Assembly (NCBI GenBank): GCA_021842385.1
Contig: JAKCAE010000009.1
Coordinates: 1 to 36,194, forward strand
From: a bacterium
GTDB lineage: Bacteria; Patescibacteriota; Doudnabacteria; UBA920; VMFF01
DNA length: 36,194 nt
Reading direction: 5' to 3'
In this document: piece by piece, positions 17,530 through 27,370 of the stretch
How positions within the stretch are numbered: the stretch's first letter is position 1
Layout of the letters: each line of letters begins with the position of its first letter
Notes under the pieces: model-generated
The model's input: the letters and a program-made list of their open reading frames with translations, nothing else
Databases searched by the model: none
Told to the model about the DNA's origin: nothing
Made by a program: the position numbers and the translations under genes

Positions 17530-17668
17530 AGGCAAAGCGGGCCGAACTTGTGGTCCGACCCGCTCTTGTGCGCTTGATGCGCGCCTTGGTGTCACTGGAA
17601 ATTTTTTTGTAGATGTAATATAATTAGCGAGATTTGATGATTCAAATCTTTTCTTTTTAATTACCCGC

Positions 17669-17755
17669 GCCCGGGTGGCGAAACTGGCAGACGCACTACC
17701 TTGAGGTGGTAGCGGGAGCAATCCCATGGGAGTTCGAATCTCCCCTCGGGCACCA
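17669..17755 (+). tRNA. tRNA-Leu(GAG)
   Basis: Type II; CTACC-TTGAGGT-GGTAG; GCCCGGG acceptor; encoded CCA. Confidence 0.93.
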
Positions 17756-17773
17756 AAAAGTTTTTTTGCACGA

Positions 17774-17850
<77 letters not shown>

Positions 17851-17855
17851 TGTAT

Positions 17856-17930
17856 GCCTCGGTAGCTCAGTGGTAGAGCGCAGCCCTGAAGAGGCTGGCG
17901 TCGTCAGTTCGATTCTGACCCGAGGCACCA
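17856..17930 (+). tRNA. tRNA-Phe(GAA)
   Basis: CAGCC-CTGAAGA-GGCTG; GCCTCGG/CCGAGGC; CCA. Confidence 0.93.
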
Positions 17931-17941
17931 TTAAAATTCAA

Positions 17942-18015
17942 GCGGCTATGGTTCAATGGTAGAACTCTTCCTTGCCAAGGAAGTGACACGGGTTCGATTC
18001 CCGTTAGCCGCTCCA
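17942..18015 (+). tRNA. tRNA-Gly(GCC)
   Basis: CTTCC-TTGCCAA-GGAAG; GCGGCTA/TAGCCGC; CCA. Confidence 0.95.
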
Positions 18016-18020
18016 AAGAA

Positions 18021-18055
18021 AAAAGAACTTCACTATTTTAGTGGAGTTCTTTTTT
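18021..18055. terminator. Intrinsic terminator after the tRNA cluster
   Basis: AAGAACTTCACT-ATTTT-AGTGGAGTTCTT-TTTTT. Confidence 0.85.
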
Positions 18056-19019
18056 ATTCCTCTTCTATTTTCCAGCTACCGTCTTCTTGCTTTATTATTT
18101 GTCCCGGTATTTCAAAACCAGAAGCGAGTTTGTGTCCGCCACCGCCAAAGAGGTGTGCTAGGAAAGAAACATCCATATTCTTATTTTCTTCACTTCTTAA
18201 GCTCCCTTTTACTTGATTACCGTCTTGCCTTAGGAAGAGTGCGAATTTAATACCAGGGATTTTGTTTAATGTTTCAACAAAACCTTCAAAAGTACTACTT
18301 GATACTTCTCCGAGATTATCAAGATCTTCTTGGGTAATTACGCTTATAGCGACCTTGTCGTCGTTTAAGAGTTTAGTGTTTTCAATTGCTTTAGCCCAAG
18401 CTTTTAATGCTGTTAAGTCTTTATTCTGATATGTTGATTCATAAATCTTGTCTATCCTTGCTCCATATTTCATTAACTCTCCCGCTGCAATTAGGGTTGA
18501 AGGTTGGGTGTTTGAATGCATGAAAGAACCTGTGTCTGTAAACATGCCTGTTAATAAGCATTTTGCAATATCGCTATTAAATTGTATTTTAAGGTACTTA
18601 AAGAAATCGTAAACTAATTCGGCGACTGATGATTTTTGTGGATCAACTAAGTTTACAGTTCCATACATTTGATTGTCGGGATGGTGGTCTATGTTTAGTA
18701 TTGGGAGACCAGAGTCGATTATTCCTTCTAATCCGGTTCTAGCTTTTTTGCCGCATCCAAAAAGAATTATTCCGTCATAGAATTCTTTTGTTACTGGATT
18801 GGGTAATTCTGACAGGATCAAGTTTTGTTTTGGCAAGAATTGCAAGCCCGAAGGAACTCCGCCGTCAGCAACTAAGGTCGTTTTTTTGCCCATTGTTTCT
18901 AAAACCATTGCCACGGCAAGCATTGAACCGCCGTCATCACCGTCTGTTCTAGAATGTGAAGCCATGAGAAAGTGATTTTTATGTTCTAGGAACTGTTTTG
19001 CTTCTTCAAAGTTATTCAT
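18054..19019 (-). CDS. DHH/DHHA1-family phosphoesterase (NrnA-like oligoribonuclease)
   Basis: ASHSRTDGDDGGSMLA, LNIDHHPDN, GMFTDTGSF, LFGGGGHKLASGF. Confidence 0.9.
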   Translation of the reverse strand: MNNFEEAKQFLEHKNHFLMASHSRTDGDDGGSMLAVAMVLETMGKKTTLVADGGVPSGLQFLPKQNLILSELPNPVTKEFYDGIILFGCGKKARTGLEGIIDSGLPILNIDHHPDNQMYGTVNLVDPQKSSVAELVYDFFKYLKIQFNSDIAKCLLTGMFTDTGSFMHSNTQPSTLIAAGELMKYGARIDKIYESTYQNKDLTALKAWAKAIENTKLLNDDKVAISVITQEDLDNLGEVSSSTFEGFVETLNKIPGIKFALFLRQDGNQVKGSLRSEENKNMDVSFLAHLFGGGGHKLASGFEIPGQIIKQEDGSWKIEEE

Positions 19020-19380
19020 TGTTTTCTCTTTCTTTTTCTATTTTCTGGAAAATATTGCTGATATGTTCTGCGTATCTTGCACTGGTGTCTAGATGGAAAG
19101 ATATTCTTGGAACGATCTTAACCTCTATATGTCTGTTTAATTCTCCTTGGATATCATAAAGGTTCTTTTTTAGAAGGTCTAAAATATGTTCATCATTTCC
19201 GTTTACTATTGTTATCCATATTTTTGCCCAGCGTAAATCTCGGGAGGTTTCTACCTTAGATACGGTGACAATGCTTTTGCTGTTTTGAAAGTATGGTAAA
19301 AGAATTTCTCCCAAAAGCCGCTGGATTAGGGAGTTTATTTTTTCTATGCGGTTAGTTCTTTTTTGAGGAGACTTCTGCAT
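19012..19380 (-). CDS. rbfA: Ribosome-binding factor A
   Basis: NRIEKINSLIQRLLGEIL...VTVSKVETSRDLRWAKIWI...; downstream of infB. Confidence 0.9.
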   Translation of the reverse strand: MQKSPQKRTNRIEKINSLIQRLLGEILLPYFQNSKSIVTVSKVETSRDLRWAKIWITIVNGNDEHILDLLKKNLYDIQGELNRHIEVKIVPRISFHLDTSARYAEHISNIFQKIEKERENNE

Positions 19381-19406
19381 GTCTTTAAAGGCCCTGCAAG
19401 CAGGAC

Positions 19407-21347
19407 TTATTTGTTAGAAATGAGTTCTTTGGCTTTTAGCTTTTCTTCAAATGATTCTATGATGTCACCCTCAACGATTTTTGTTCCTGAAAGTTTTACT
19501 TTCATGCCGAATTCATTGCCGCTGGTTATTTCTTTAGCGGCTGTTTTGCTTTGTTGAAGTTCTAATATTTCTCCCCTGCCTGCTTCTTCCCCGTTTCTTA
19601 TGACGGCAATTTCTCCTGATTTTTTAAGCATTCCTTGCTCTACCCTGCCTCCCACAATCATGGTGTTTTTTTCTGTCATGAAGACTTTGAGAATCTTTGC
19701 TTTGCCAAAGGTCGTTTTAATCAATTCAGGGGAAAGCATTTTGACAACCGCAGTTGTAACGTTTTCTATGAGTTCATAGATGATGTCATAGAGATCGATT
19801 GTTACTTTTTGTTGTTTTGCTAAAGCCAGAGCTTTACTGTTTGCTTTAGTGTTGAAACCAATGATCGTTGCTTTTGATGTGGCTGCTAAGGTAACATCAT
19901 TTTCATTAATTTCTCCTGCTCCTTCTGAGATGACGTTTATGGTAACTTCATCGTTCTTTAATTTATCTAATGATTGTTTAATTGCTTCTAAAGAACCCAA
20001 AACATCTGTTTTTATGATCAGGTTTAGAGTTTTGCTGCCTGCTTCCACTTTTATTCTTTGACTTTGAGTTATTCTCCTGACTCTTTCTTTTCTTTGGATT
20101 TGAAAAGCAATTTGTTTAGCCTCTTCTAATGTTTCTCTGGTTGTTAGAATATCGCCTGTTTGGGGAACATCAGAAAGACCGGAAATCTGCACTGGTGTTG
20201 AAGGTAGAGCTTCTTTAACTTTTTTGCCATACTCATCCTCTAATGCTCTGACTCTGCCAAAAGCACCACCGATTGTAACAATATCACCGATTTTTAATTG
20301 ACCGTTTTGAATGATAACTGTGGCAACAGGACCTTTGCCTTGTGAAAGATGTGATTCAATAACCGTGCCAAGGGTTTTGCCGTTCGGATTGGCCCTAAAG
20401 TTTTCTACCTCGGCTGTCAGCAGCACCATTTCTAAGAGATCATCAATTCCCTGTCCTGTTTTCGCAGAGATTGGTACAGCAATTGTCTTACCGCCCCAAT
20501 CTTCTGTTAAGACACCATGTTCAGCAAGTTCTTGTTTAACTCTCATGATGTTTGCACCCTCTTTGTCTATCTTGTTTACCGCAACAATTAAAGGGGTGTT
20601 TGTAAACTTTGCTCTGTTGATAACCTCAATTGTTTGAGGTTTGACTCCATCATCTGCAGCAACTACCAAGATGATTATATCCGTAACATTGGCTCCTCTG
20701 GCGCGCATTTCTGAAAAAGCCTCATGCCCTGGTGTATCTAGTATGGTTATTTGTTTGTTGTTTTTTTTGACTTGATAGGCTCCAATGTGTTGGGTTATTG
20801 CTCCTGCTTCTCCTGCAACAACATTTGTTTTTCTGATGTAATCAATTAAAGAAGTTTTTCCATGATCTACGTGCCCCATGATCGCAACAATCGGTGGCCT
20901 TGCTTTTAATGTTGATTCTTCTTCCTTTTTGAGCATTTCTGCAAGAGAGCTTGCTCCCATTTCTGCGTCAGTTTGGGTTTTTTCTTCTTCTGCGTTAAAA
21001 CCAAGCTCTTCGGCAACAATTGCTGCTGTATCAAAATCTATTTCTTCATTAATGTTTGCCATGACCCCGTTTTTTAACAAAGCTTTTATGACTTCTTGCA
21101 CTGACAAACCTAAAAGGTCAACGTAGTCTTTCACTTTAATGAATGCTGGGAGTTTAATATTTTTTGGAACTCTTGGGGTTGTTGGAACTATTTTTTGTTT
21201 CGGAAGTAAGGCGTCTAAGATTTGTCTTGCCAGGTAGTTGTCGATTTTTCTTGCACGAGGGGACAATCTAATACCAGCTTCAGCCACTTTTTGGCGAAGC
21301 TCTTTTTCTTTTAAATTTAGTTGTTGTGAGATTGAACTTAGATCCAT
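19407..21347 (-). CDS. infB: Translation initiation factor IF-2
   Basis: [57 protein letters not shown]. Confidence 0.97.
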   Translation of the reverse strand: MDLSSISQQLNLKEKELRQKVAEAGIRLSPRARKIDNYLARQILDALLPKQKIVPTTPRVPKNIKLPAFIKVKDYVDLLGLSVQEVIKALLKNGVMANINEEIDFDTAAIVAEELGFNAEEEKTQTDAEMGASSLAEMLKKEEESTLKARPPIVAIMGHVDHGKTSLIDYIRKTNVVAGEAGAITQHIGAYQVKKNNKQITILDTPGHEAFSEMRARGANVTDIIILVVAADDGVKPQTIEVINRAKFTNTPLIVAVNKIDKEGANIMRVKQELAEHGVLTEDWGGKTIAVPISAKTGQGIDDLLEMVLLTAEVENFRANPNGKTLGTVIESHLSQGKGPVATVIIQNGQLKIGDIVTIGGAFGRVRALEDEYGKKVKEALPSTPVQISGLSDVPQTGDILTTRETLEEAKQIAFQIQRKERVRRITQSQRIKVEAGSKTLNLIIKTDVLGSLEAIKQSLDKLKNDEVTINVISEGAGEINENDVTLAATSKATIIGFNTKANSKALALAKQQKVTIDLYDIIYELIENVTTAVVKMLSPELIKTTFGKAKILKVFMTEKNTMIVGGRVEQGMLKKSGEIAVIRNGEEAGRGEILELQQSKTAAKEITSGNEFGMKVKLSGTKIVEGDIIESFEEKLKAKELISNK

Positions 21348-21408
21348 AACTTGTATAGTATACGGATTTTATGGGGAAAAATCAAGTTTTTGATATTTTC
21401 ATTTAGTC

Positions 21409-21437
21409 TTGAAAGAATCTCTAAATCTTGATATCTT
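21409..21437 (+). promoter_or_regulatory. Promoter for the orphan CDS at 21474
   Basis: TTGAAA-N17-TATCTT. Confidence 0.55.
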
Positions 21438-21473
21438 TGTATGTCCTACAACACAAACGGTTAAGGAGGAACT

Positions 21474-21848
21474 TTGGAACTAGAGAAAATTGTAGGAACC
21501 TTGGAGAAGCTGCCGACCAGCTTTCCCGATCTGAAACACAAGTTGTGTGCTGTCCAGATTTTAGGGAAGCGCTATGTCGGTGAAGTGGTTTCCATTTCCT
21601 GGGATGCGCAGAGCGGTGTTTTTAGCATTAGCCTTGCGCACGCCCAAGAGGTTCCGGACTTCATGGTCAGGGAAGTGGGGGTTCGTAGACTCAGGATCTC
21701 TGAAGAAGTCGTGGGTGACTGGCTGCACGAGCATCACACGACCCCTGAAACCCATGTCTTCTACTCCCCAGACTCGCCTGGGTATAGGCTGATGGCCAAG
21801 ACTGGCGATGAGATACTCGTTGTTCAATCATATGACTACAACCTCTGA
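21474..21848 (+). CDS. Uncharacterised 124-aa protein, TTG start with strong SD
   Basis: AAGGAGGAACTTTG start context; GC-richer codon choice than neighbours; own terminator. Confidence 0.65.
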   Translation: MELEKIVGTLEKLPTSFPDLKHKLCAVQILGKRYVGEVVSISWDAQSGVFSISLAHAQEVPDFMVREVGVRRLRISEEVVGDWLHEHHTTPETHVFYSPDSPGYRLMAKTGDEILVVQSYDYNL

Positions 21849-21864
21849 AGGTTTCTTTAACGCA

Positions 21865-21906
21865 AAGAGGCGCGCCCTTTCCCGGGTTTGCGCCTCTTGC
21901 TTTTTT
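21865..21906 (+). terminator. Intrinsic terminator
   Basis: AAGAGGCGC...GCGCCTCTT then TTTTTT. Confidence 0.85.
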
Positions 21907-21910
21907 GTAT

Positions 21911-22756
21911 TTAAAAAGTCCTGTTTTTACCAACAATCATTCTCAATTTTTGTGGACTTATTGTGACCAGTGATGGGATTCTTGAGACCTCATTTCCATC
22001 AACTGTTATTTTGTAGCCCCTTGGTTCCAGAAACTCTATTTGTTGGCAACGTATTGCTGTTGCTCCTGGTATTCTTTCGTAGCAACCGCTTTCTATTTCT
22101 TTTTTGTATCTCGCTGCTGTAAAGCGCGAAAGTTTTTCAATCATGATTATATCTAAATGTCCATCTTGGGGGTTGCCGATTGGGCCACCCGCGCACATTG
22201 CAGTCCCTCTGGTGTTTATGATTAATGCCCCCATTGTTTTTGAAGCTATAGTATACGAGTCATCAATGCGCATTCTTAAATCAATAGTGCTTCCGGCAAA
22301 AAGCTTCATGGAAGCCATTAGTCCCATTGGTTTGTTAGTTTGTTCACCAACTCCAAGTTCTAAGTAGCTTAAAAAGTAACTTTCGTTTATTTTTGCTAAA
22401 TCCAGTTTTTCTATACGTCTGCTGGCGATTGTTTTAACGCAAGTGTGGAGATCAGTCATACCTAATATTCTTCCCAATTGCGTGTCTTTGGAAAAAGGGA
22501 TAAAACCCAAAGTAAAATCTCGATCCTTGGTTGCAACAAGCATCTGACTAAATGTTTCGTCTGTTCCGCAAGCAACAAGAGTTTTAACTCCCCGACTTGC
22601 TGCAGTATCAACCAAGTCTTGCATTAACCTTAATGGTGTAATGCGAGCCATTTCGCCACTGACATTGAATTCTGTAAGCAAGCTTTGAAGTTCTGCTTGC
22701 TGGCGCTCAAAGTTTTTTTGCGGAATGTTATGAGGATCAAGAATGTAATAATACAT
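21911..22756 (-). CDS. Diacylglycerol/lipid kinase-like protein
   Basis: RGVKTLVACGTDETFSQML, LGFIPFSKDTQLGRILG, GHLDIIMIEKLSR. Confidence 0.75.
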   Translation of the reverse strand: MYYYILDPHNIPQKNFERQQAELQSLLTEFNVSGEMARITPLRLMQDLVDTAASRGVKTLVACGTDETFSQMLVATKDRDFTLGFIPFSKDTQLGRILGMTDLHTCVKTIASRRIEKLDLAKINESYFLSYLELGVGEQTNKPMGLMASMKLFAGSTIDLRMRIDDSYTIASKTMGALIINTRGTAMCAGGPIGNPQDGHLDIIMIEKLSRFTAARYKKEIESGCYERIPGATAIRCQQIEFLEPRGYKITVDGNEVSRIPSLVTISPQKLRMIVGKNRTF

Positions 22757-22772
22757 CTAGTTAACACTCCGT

Positions 22773-23162
22773 TTATTTTTTCTTTGTCGCATTCTCCTCT
22801 ATTGGTTCGATAACTCCACCGTTTACATCTTTCATTGTGCATTTACCCGCAAAGTAGGCCCCTTCCTCTACTTGGAGTGTTCCGCAGGACATATCCCCCA
22901 CTAAACGCCCTGTTTTACCCAATACCAAAGCCCCGGAAACCTTAACATTTCCTTGGACAATCCCTGAAATTATGGCGTTTTCTGCTTCTACGTCAGCAGA
23001 TATTTTAGCACTTTCTCCGACAAACAAGTTTTGGGAAGTTTTTACCTTTCCAGTCACAGTTCCGTCGATTCTTAGGTTGCCCTGGCTTTTTAAGTCCCCA
23101 TCAATTTTCACCGATGGTCCGACTATGCTCTCTCCGTTTTGCATTCCTTCTTTTTTCTCCAT
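22773..23162 (-). CDS. Bactofilin (polymer-forming cytoskeletal protein)
   Basis: SIVGPSVKIDGDLKSQGNLRIDGTVTGKVKTSQNLFVGESAKISADVEAENAIISGIVQGNVKV. Confidence 0.92.
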   Translation of the reverse strand: MEKKEGMQNGESIVGPSVKIDGDLKSQGNLRIDGTVTGKVKTSQNLFVGESAKISADVEAENAIISGIVQGNVKVSGALVLGKTGRLVGDMSCGTLQVEEGAYFAGKCTMKDVNGGVIEPIEENATKKK

Positions 23163-23168
23163 ATGTTT

Positions 23169-23636
23169 TTAGTTAATTATTTTTGATTCTTTAATTGCTA
23201 ATTCTTCTTCTTTAGTTAAGGTAAATTCGCTCTTACTCTTTATTATTGGTTTAGCATAAATCCTGTTTGCATCTCTGCCGTGCATTGAAGTGATGACAAC
23301 GCCATTGTTGTGATCATCTAACAGTGCCATTGAAAAACTTAAGTTCCCGCCATCATCTGCAAAAGGGTTGTATCGAACTAACCCTATTTTTTGGATGGAA
23401 TACTTTTGTTGTTTGCGTAAATCAGCAACTGCTTCTTCCAGAATATCGTTTTGCTTGTTTAGCTCATTTAGTTTTTTGCTTTGAGCTATTATGAACTGCT
23501 CGAGATTAGCAGCTTCGTTTCCTGTAAAAAAAGCCTTTGCGGTTTTTCTAAAACGCAAAAGCATAACAATTGCAAAGATTGCCGCAGTTAAGCTTCCTCC
23601 AGCAATAATAACGGTTGCAAGCTCCAAAGTGTTCAT
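23169..23636 (-). CDS. DUF4446-like protein (N-terminal TM)
   Basis: MNTLELATVIIAGGSLTAAIFAIVML...IQKIGLVRYNPFADDGGNLSFSMALLDDHNNGVVITSMHGRD. Confidence 0.85.
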   Translation of the reverse strand: MNTLELATVIIAGGSLTAAIFAIVMLLRFRKTAKAFFTGNEAANLEQFIIAQSKKLNELNKQNDILEEAVADLRKQQKYSIQKIGLVRYNPFADDGGNLSFSMALLDDHNNGVVITSMHGRDANRIYAKPIIKSKSEFTLTKEEELAIKESKIIN

Positions 23637-23705
23637 AGGCAGAGTCATAATACAATGAATACGCACTTGCCGCAAACCCCTTTGCCCATGGTATACTCTA
23701 TGTAT

Positions 23706-23858
23706 ATGCAAGAACAAGAGTATGAATTAATTAAAAAAGATTTGTACAAGGTGCTCACTTTGAATGCTTTGTATTTAATCGCAATTTTGGTCCTGTATTT
23801 TACAGATCAGAAAAGTCATTATCTTCAAAATTGGTTTGCTAAAATTCTACATTTCTAA
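23706..23858 (+). CDS. Small single-TM protein (50 aa)
   Basis: TATACT box 8 bp before ATG; MQEQEYELIKKDLYKVLTLNALYLIAILVLYFTDQKSHYLQNWFAKILHF. Confidence 0.6.
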   Translation: MQEQEYELIKKDLYKVLTLNALYLIAILVLYFTDQKSHYLQNWFAKILHF

Positions 23859-23864
23859 AATTCT

Positions 23865-25127
23865 ATGGGGAAAGTTTTAGAAATTAAGTGTCCTGATTGC
23901 GGACCAGTGCCAATTCATCATGGTCTTTCAAAGGCCATTTTGATTATTGATTGGCTTTCAACTCCGTTAAACAAAGTTTCAATTGCCTTGACTCGTTTAG
24001 TTTCTAAGATTTTTAATGGTTTTGGCATTGATGATATTGGCTATATTTTTTGGTTGTTAAGTAAAGTAGGTTTAGCAAAGGTTAATTATGTCCCCGATGA
24101 TTTAAATTCAGACAGAGCAAAGTGTATTTGGGAGGCTGCAAATGCTCGGGGTATTAAGGTTAAAGAAATACGGGCTTTTGGCAGGACCTTAGAGCTTTTT
24201 GTGGCTGAATATAATGGGAAAAAGCTGCTTTTTGAAGGGTTGCCAAGACCAAAAGGCCCTCATTCTAAAGGCTATTATTGGATGGATAACAAAGCGCAGA
24301 TGAGGGCTGAGTTTATTAAAGCAGGAATTCCGGTTGCTTTTGGAGGTGTTGCTTTTACTTTCAATGCTGCTAAAAAAGTTTTAGAAAGGGTTAAAGCTTT
24401 GCATCAAGAGTCGCTTATTTCTGAAAAATCAATTGGTAGCGGTTTTGTGATTACTAAGCCACATATTGGTTCACGTAGCAGACATACAAATATTCATTTA
24501 GAAACTGAACAAGATTTAATGCGAGGTTTTAAGATTGCGAAAAAACTTTCTCCTTTTGTGATTGTTGAACAGGAGTTAGCTGGTATGGTACATAGAGCAG
24601 CAGTTTTAGGAGGAAAGTTAGTTGCTGTGCTGCGTCGTGAACCGCCCTATGTTGTTGGTGATGGAGTTTCTACTGTTAAGCAGTTGATTGTTTTAGAGAA
24701 TGAAAATCCAAAAAGACAAGGACCGTATTTTCATCAGATCCCAATTGACGAACAAACTGAAGCAGAACTTGTTCGTTTAGGTTTGTCTTATGATTTTATT
24801 CCCTCTCTTGGACAAACAGTGATTGTTAGAAATAATATTGGCAGAAGCTCTGGTGGTTCTAATTCTGACGTTACAGATTTGGTGCATCCTGACAACAAGA
24901 TTTTGTTTGAAAAAGTTGCAACTGTTGTCGGAGATTCCATTATTGGTATTGATTTTATAATTGAAGACATATCAAAGTCCTGGAAGGAACAGTATCCTTG
25001 CGGAGTGATTGAATGTAACAGCGTGCCGTTTTTAGATTTACACCACTTCCCTCTTCGTGGTAAGGCAATTGATACATCCTCTGCCCTGTGGGATGTGGTT
25101 TGGCCGGAAACTAAACCTGTGCTTTAA
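23865..25127 (+). CDS. ATP-grasp ligase resembling the ATP-grasp part of cyanophycin synthetase-like proteins
   Basis: SGFVITKPHIGSRSRHTNIHL, FVIVEQELAGMVHRAAVLGGKLVAVLRREPPYVVGDGVSTVKQLI, IGIDFIIEDI...GVIECNSVP. Confidence 0.8.
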   Translation: MGKVLEIKCPDCGPVPIHHGLSKAILIIDWLSTPLNKVSIALTRLVSKIFNGFGIDDIGYIFWLLSKVGLAKVNYVPDDLNSDRAKCIWEAANARGIKVKEIRAFGRTLELFVAEYNGKKLLFEGLPRPKGPHSKGYYWMDNKAQMRAEFIKAGIPVAFGGVAFTFNAAKKVLERVKALHQESLISEKSIGSGFVITKPHIGSRSRHTNIHLETEQDLMRGFKIAKKLSPFVIVEQELAGMVHRAAVLGGKLVAVLRREPPYVVGDGVSTVKQLIVLENENPKRQGPYFHQIPIDEQTEAELVRLGLSYDFIPSLGQTVIVRNNIGRSSGGSNSDVTDLVHPDNKILFEKVATVVGDSIIGIDFIIEDISKSWKEQYPCGVIECNSVPFLDLHHFPLRGKAIDTSSALWDVVWPETKPVL

Positions 25128-25699
25128 GCTGAGAAACTTTTTTCAAAGGTTTCGGAATCAATATATAGTTTGGATTTAATGCCTAAGTTTACAGCAACTT
25201 GGGTGTTTTCTATTTCATCATCCCAGAATTCAATATTTTCTGGTTTTGTTTTTATCTTTTCCAGGATTGTTTCAAAGAATTCTTGTTCTGATTTTTTGTA
25301 TCCTAAATCGCAGGAGAAAAACATTCCGTCAAAATGTTTTTTTAAGATGTTCTCTATATATCTAGCCCGGTATTTTTCTTGATCTGCAACAAGGTAGCAT
25401 TTATGACCCTTTTTGCGCAAAAGATCAATGATTTCAAGGATTTTTTGGTTTGGGATAACATCTGAGGAGAACCAATAGTCTAGAAAATCTTCTACTGTTC
25501 CCTGCCATTTCCATTTAATCAGGTAAGGTTTTAATTGTTCTTTTAAGTCTGCTTTTCCTGTTTGGCAAATTCTGAAATCTTTTTCAAAAAATTCCGCAAT
25601 CATTTTTAAAGGGATCTCGTATTCTTCGGAGTATGTTTCGCTAAATAGTTTTGGCCTAGTTAAAACTAAGCCATCAGCGTCAATTAAAAGCGTTTTCAT
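25124..25699 (-). CDS. HAD-superfamily hydrolase
   Basis: MKTLLIDADGLVL, CYLVADQEKYRARYIENILKK, EFWDDEIENTQVAVNLGIKSKLY. Confidence 0.85.
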   Translation of the reverse strand: MKTLLIDADGLVLTRPKLFSETYSEEYEIPLKMIAEFFEKDFRICQTGKADLKEQLKPYLIKWKWQGTVEDFLDYWFSSDVIPNQKILEIIDLLRKKGHKCYLVADQEKYRARYIENILKKHFDGMFFSCDLGYKKSEQEFFETILEKIKTKPENIEFWDDEIENTQVAVNLGIKSKLYIDSETFEKSFSA

Positions 25700-25704
25700 A
25701 TGTT

Positions 25705-25778
25705 TGGTGGACCTAGGCGGAATCGAACCGCCGTCTGAGCAATGCGAATGCCCTATTCTGCCACTGAACCATAGGCCC
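25705..25778 (-). tRNA. tRNA-Ala(CGC)
   Basis: GGGCCTA/TAGGTCC with G3:U70; GGGCA-TTCGCAT-TGCTC; encoded CCA. Confidence 0.92.
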
Positions 25779-27061
25779 TAGTCTTTTGTTAGTCCTAGAA
25801 TCATACCAATCAACAGCCATAATAACAACTGGGTTTGTTGCAGGGTATAGAAATAGTGGTCAAAAAACATTAAGAAAATTAACGCACAAAATGTTGATGT
25901 TAGAACGGTCGCATAAATGAGACTTTCCCCTTCTTTTGTTCGTATGTTTGATATTCCTGTTTTCAATACTTGTATAAAAAGAATCAAGATTAAAACCAAT
26001 CCAATTGTTCCTGTTTCACATGCAACCTCTAAGAAGAAATTATGTGGTGGTTGTATTTGCCACGATTCTTTTAGATCCAGTTTCTTAGACATTTCAGGTA
26101 TCATGTTCCCTATTCCCACACCAAAGACAGGATGTTGTTTAAATATCTCCCAACCCGCTTTGTTATACAGAGTTCTGTTGTAGCTAGTTGGTGCTGTATT
26201 TGTTCTTGCGTTTAGATATGGGAAAAGAACTGCAACAGCGAGAATTGTCGTAACAAGAACAGCGACTAAAAGCTTTTTATATTCAAAAGCTTTTTTTATC
26301 AGCAGTATAAATATGAGGGCAAAACATATATACAGAGCGACAAGACCGGATCTTGAGAAAGTTAAATAGTTTCCAACAATCATTATTATTAAAGAAATTC
26401 CATAGAGGATCCTTTGTTTGTTTCTTGATTCTTGAAAAAATAAATATATTGCTGTTGCACATGCAAGAATCAGAAAAGCAGATAGTTGGTTTGGATGTGC
26501 AAAGGTGCCGTATGCTCTGATGAATTTTTCTCCATCCATATCTATTTTTGCAACTCCCGAAATGTACTTCCCTATCACCTGTTCCCCAAAAATTCTTAAA
26601 CCAAGCGAGTGTTGCACGAGAAACTGCCCAAAAGCTATTAAACTTTGGAAAACTCCTGAAAAAACTAGAGAGATAGCTAAAATTCGTTTATATCCTGCTT
26701 CACGTGATACATTTAGCGTAAAAATGGCTAATATAAGCCATTCCATTGATTTTATAGCAAAATATATGCTGTTTTCACCACGTGGTGAAATAAAGAAAAG
26801 AGGTATCAAGATATTTAGAGCAATAAGAGCAAAAATCCAGTATTTATGCTTATTTTTGGATATATTTTTAAGGAATAGCCAAATAGCGATAGTTGTTGAG
26901 AGTACTATATCTGAGAGAAAAACCGAAATAGCTAGATATTCAGAGAATTGTCCATTCAAATTCGTAGAAATATCAAAGAAAATATGCCTTTTTTGAAGGG
27001 CAAGAGTAAAAACAAGCAGAAACACTAACGTTTTAAAGATTTTTTCAAATATTGGTTTCAT
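25778..27061 (-). CDS. O-antigen ligase/polymerase family membrane protein
   Basis: Many TM segments; YGTFAHPNQLSAFLILA, LTFSRSG, GVGIGNMIPEM...QPPHNFFLEVACETG. Confidence 0.88.
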   Translation of the reverse strand: MKPIFEKIFKTLVFLLVFTLALQKRHIFFDISTNLNGQFSEYLAISVFLSDIVLSTTIAIWLFLKNISKNKHKYWIFALIALNILIPLFFISPRGENSIYFAIKSMEWLILAIFTLNVSREAGYKRILAISLVFSGVFQSLIAFGQFLVQHSLGLRIFGEQVIGKYISGVAKIDMDGEKFIRAYGTFAHPNQLSAFLILACATAIYLFFQESRNKQRILYGISLIIMIVGNYLTFSRSGLVALYICFALIFILLIKKAFEYKKLLVAVLVTTILAVAVLFPYLNARTNTAPTSYNRTLYNKAGWEIFKQHPVFGVGIGNMIPEMSKKLDLKESWQIQPPHNFFLEVACETGTIGLVLILILFIQVLKTGISNIRTKEGESLIYATVLTSTFCALIFLMFFDHYFYTLQQTQLLLWLLIGMILGLTKD

Positions 27062-27202
27062 GTGTAACTAAAACTTGATTATTTAGCCTATTTATGGTTT
27101 AATATTTGATTTATTTTCAAATCTGTGTTCTTTTCATTATTATATGTTAGCTAGACGCAATAACCAAATACAGATAATATATCTAGGTAAATACTACTTT
27201 TT

Positions 27203-27279
27203 GCCCTCGTAGCTCAGTGGATTAGAGCGGTTCCGTCCTAAGGAAAAGGCCGTAGGTTCGATTCCTACCGAGGGCACCA
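27203..27279 (+). tRNA. tRNA-Arg(CCU)
   Basis: TTCC-GTCCTAA-GGAA; GCCCTCG/CGAGGGC; CCA. Confidence 0.9.
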
Positions 27280-27286
27280 TAAAATT

Positions 27287-27360
27287 GGGCCCATAGTTCA
27301 GTGGTAGAACGCGTCCATGGCATGGATGAGGTCGGAGTTCGATTCTCCGTGGGTCCACCA
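27287..27360 (+). tRNA. tRNA-Ala(GGC)
   Basis: CGTCC-ATGGCAT-GGATG; GGGCCCA/TGGGTCC with G3:U70; CCA. Confidence 0.92.
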
Positions 27361-27370
27361 AAATACAATT

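Noticed and set aside
19363-21126. Plus-strand ORFs antisense to infB/rbfA
   Set aside because: Shadow frames of conserved translation genes
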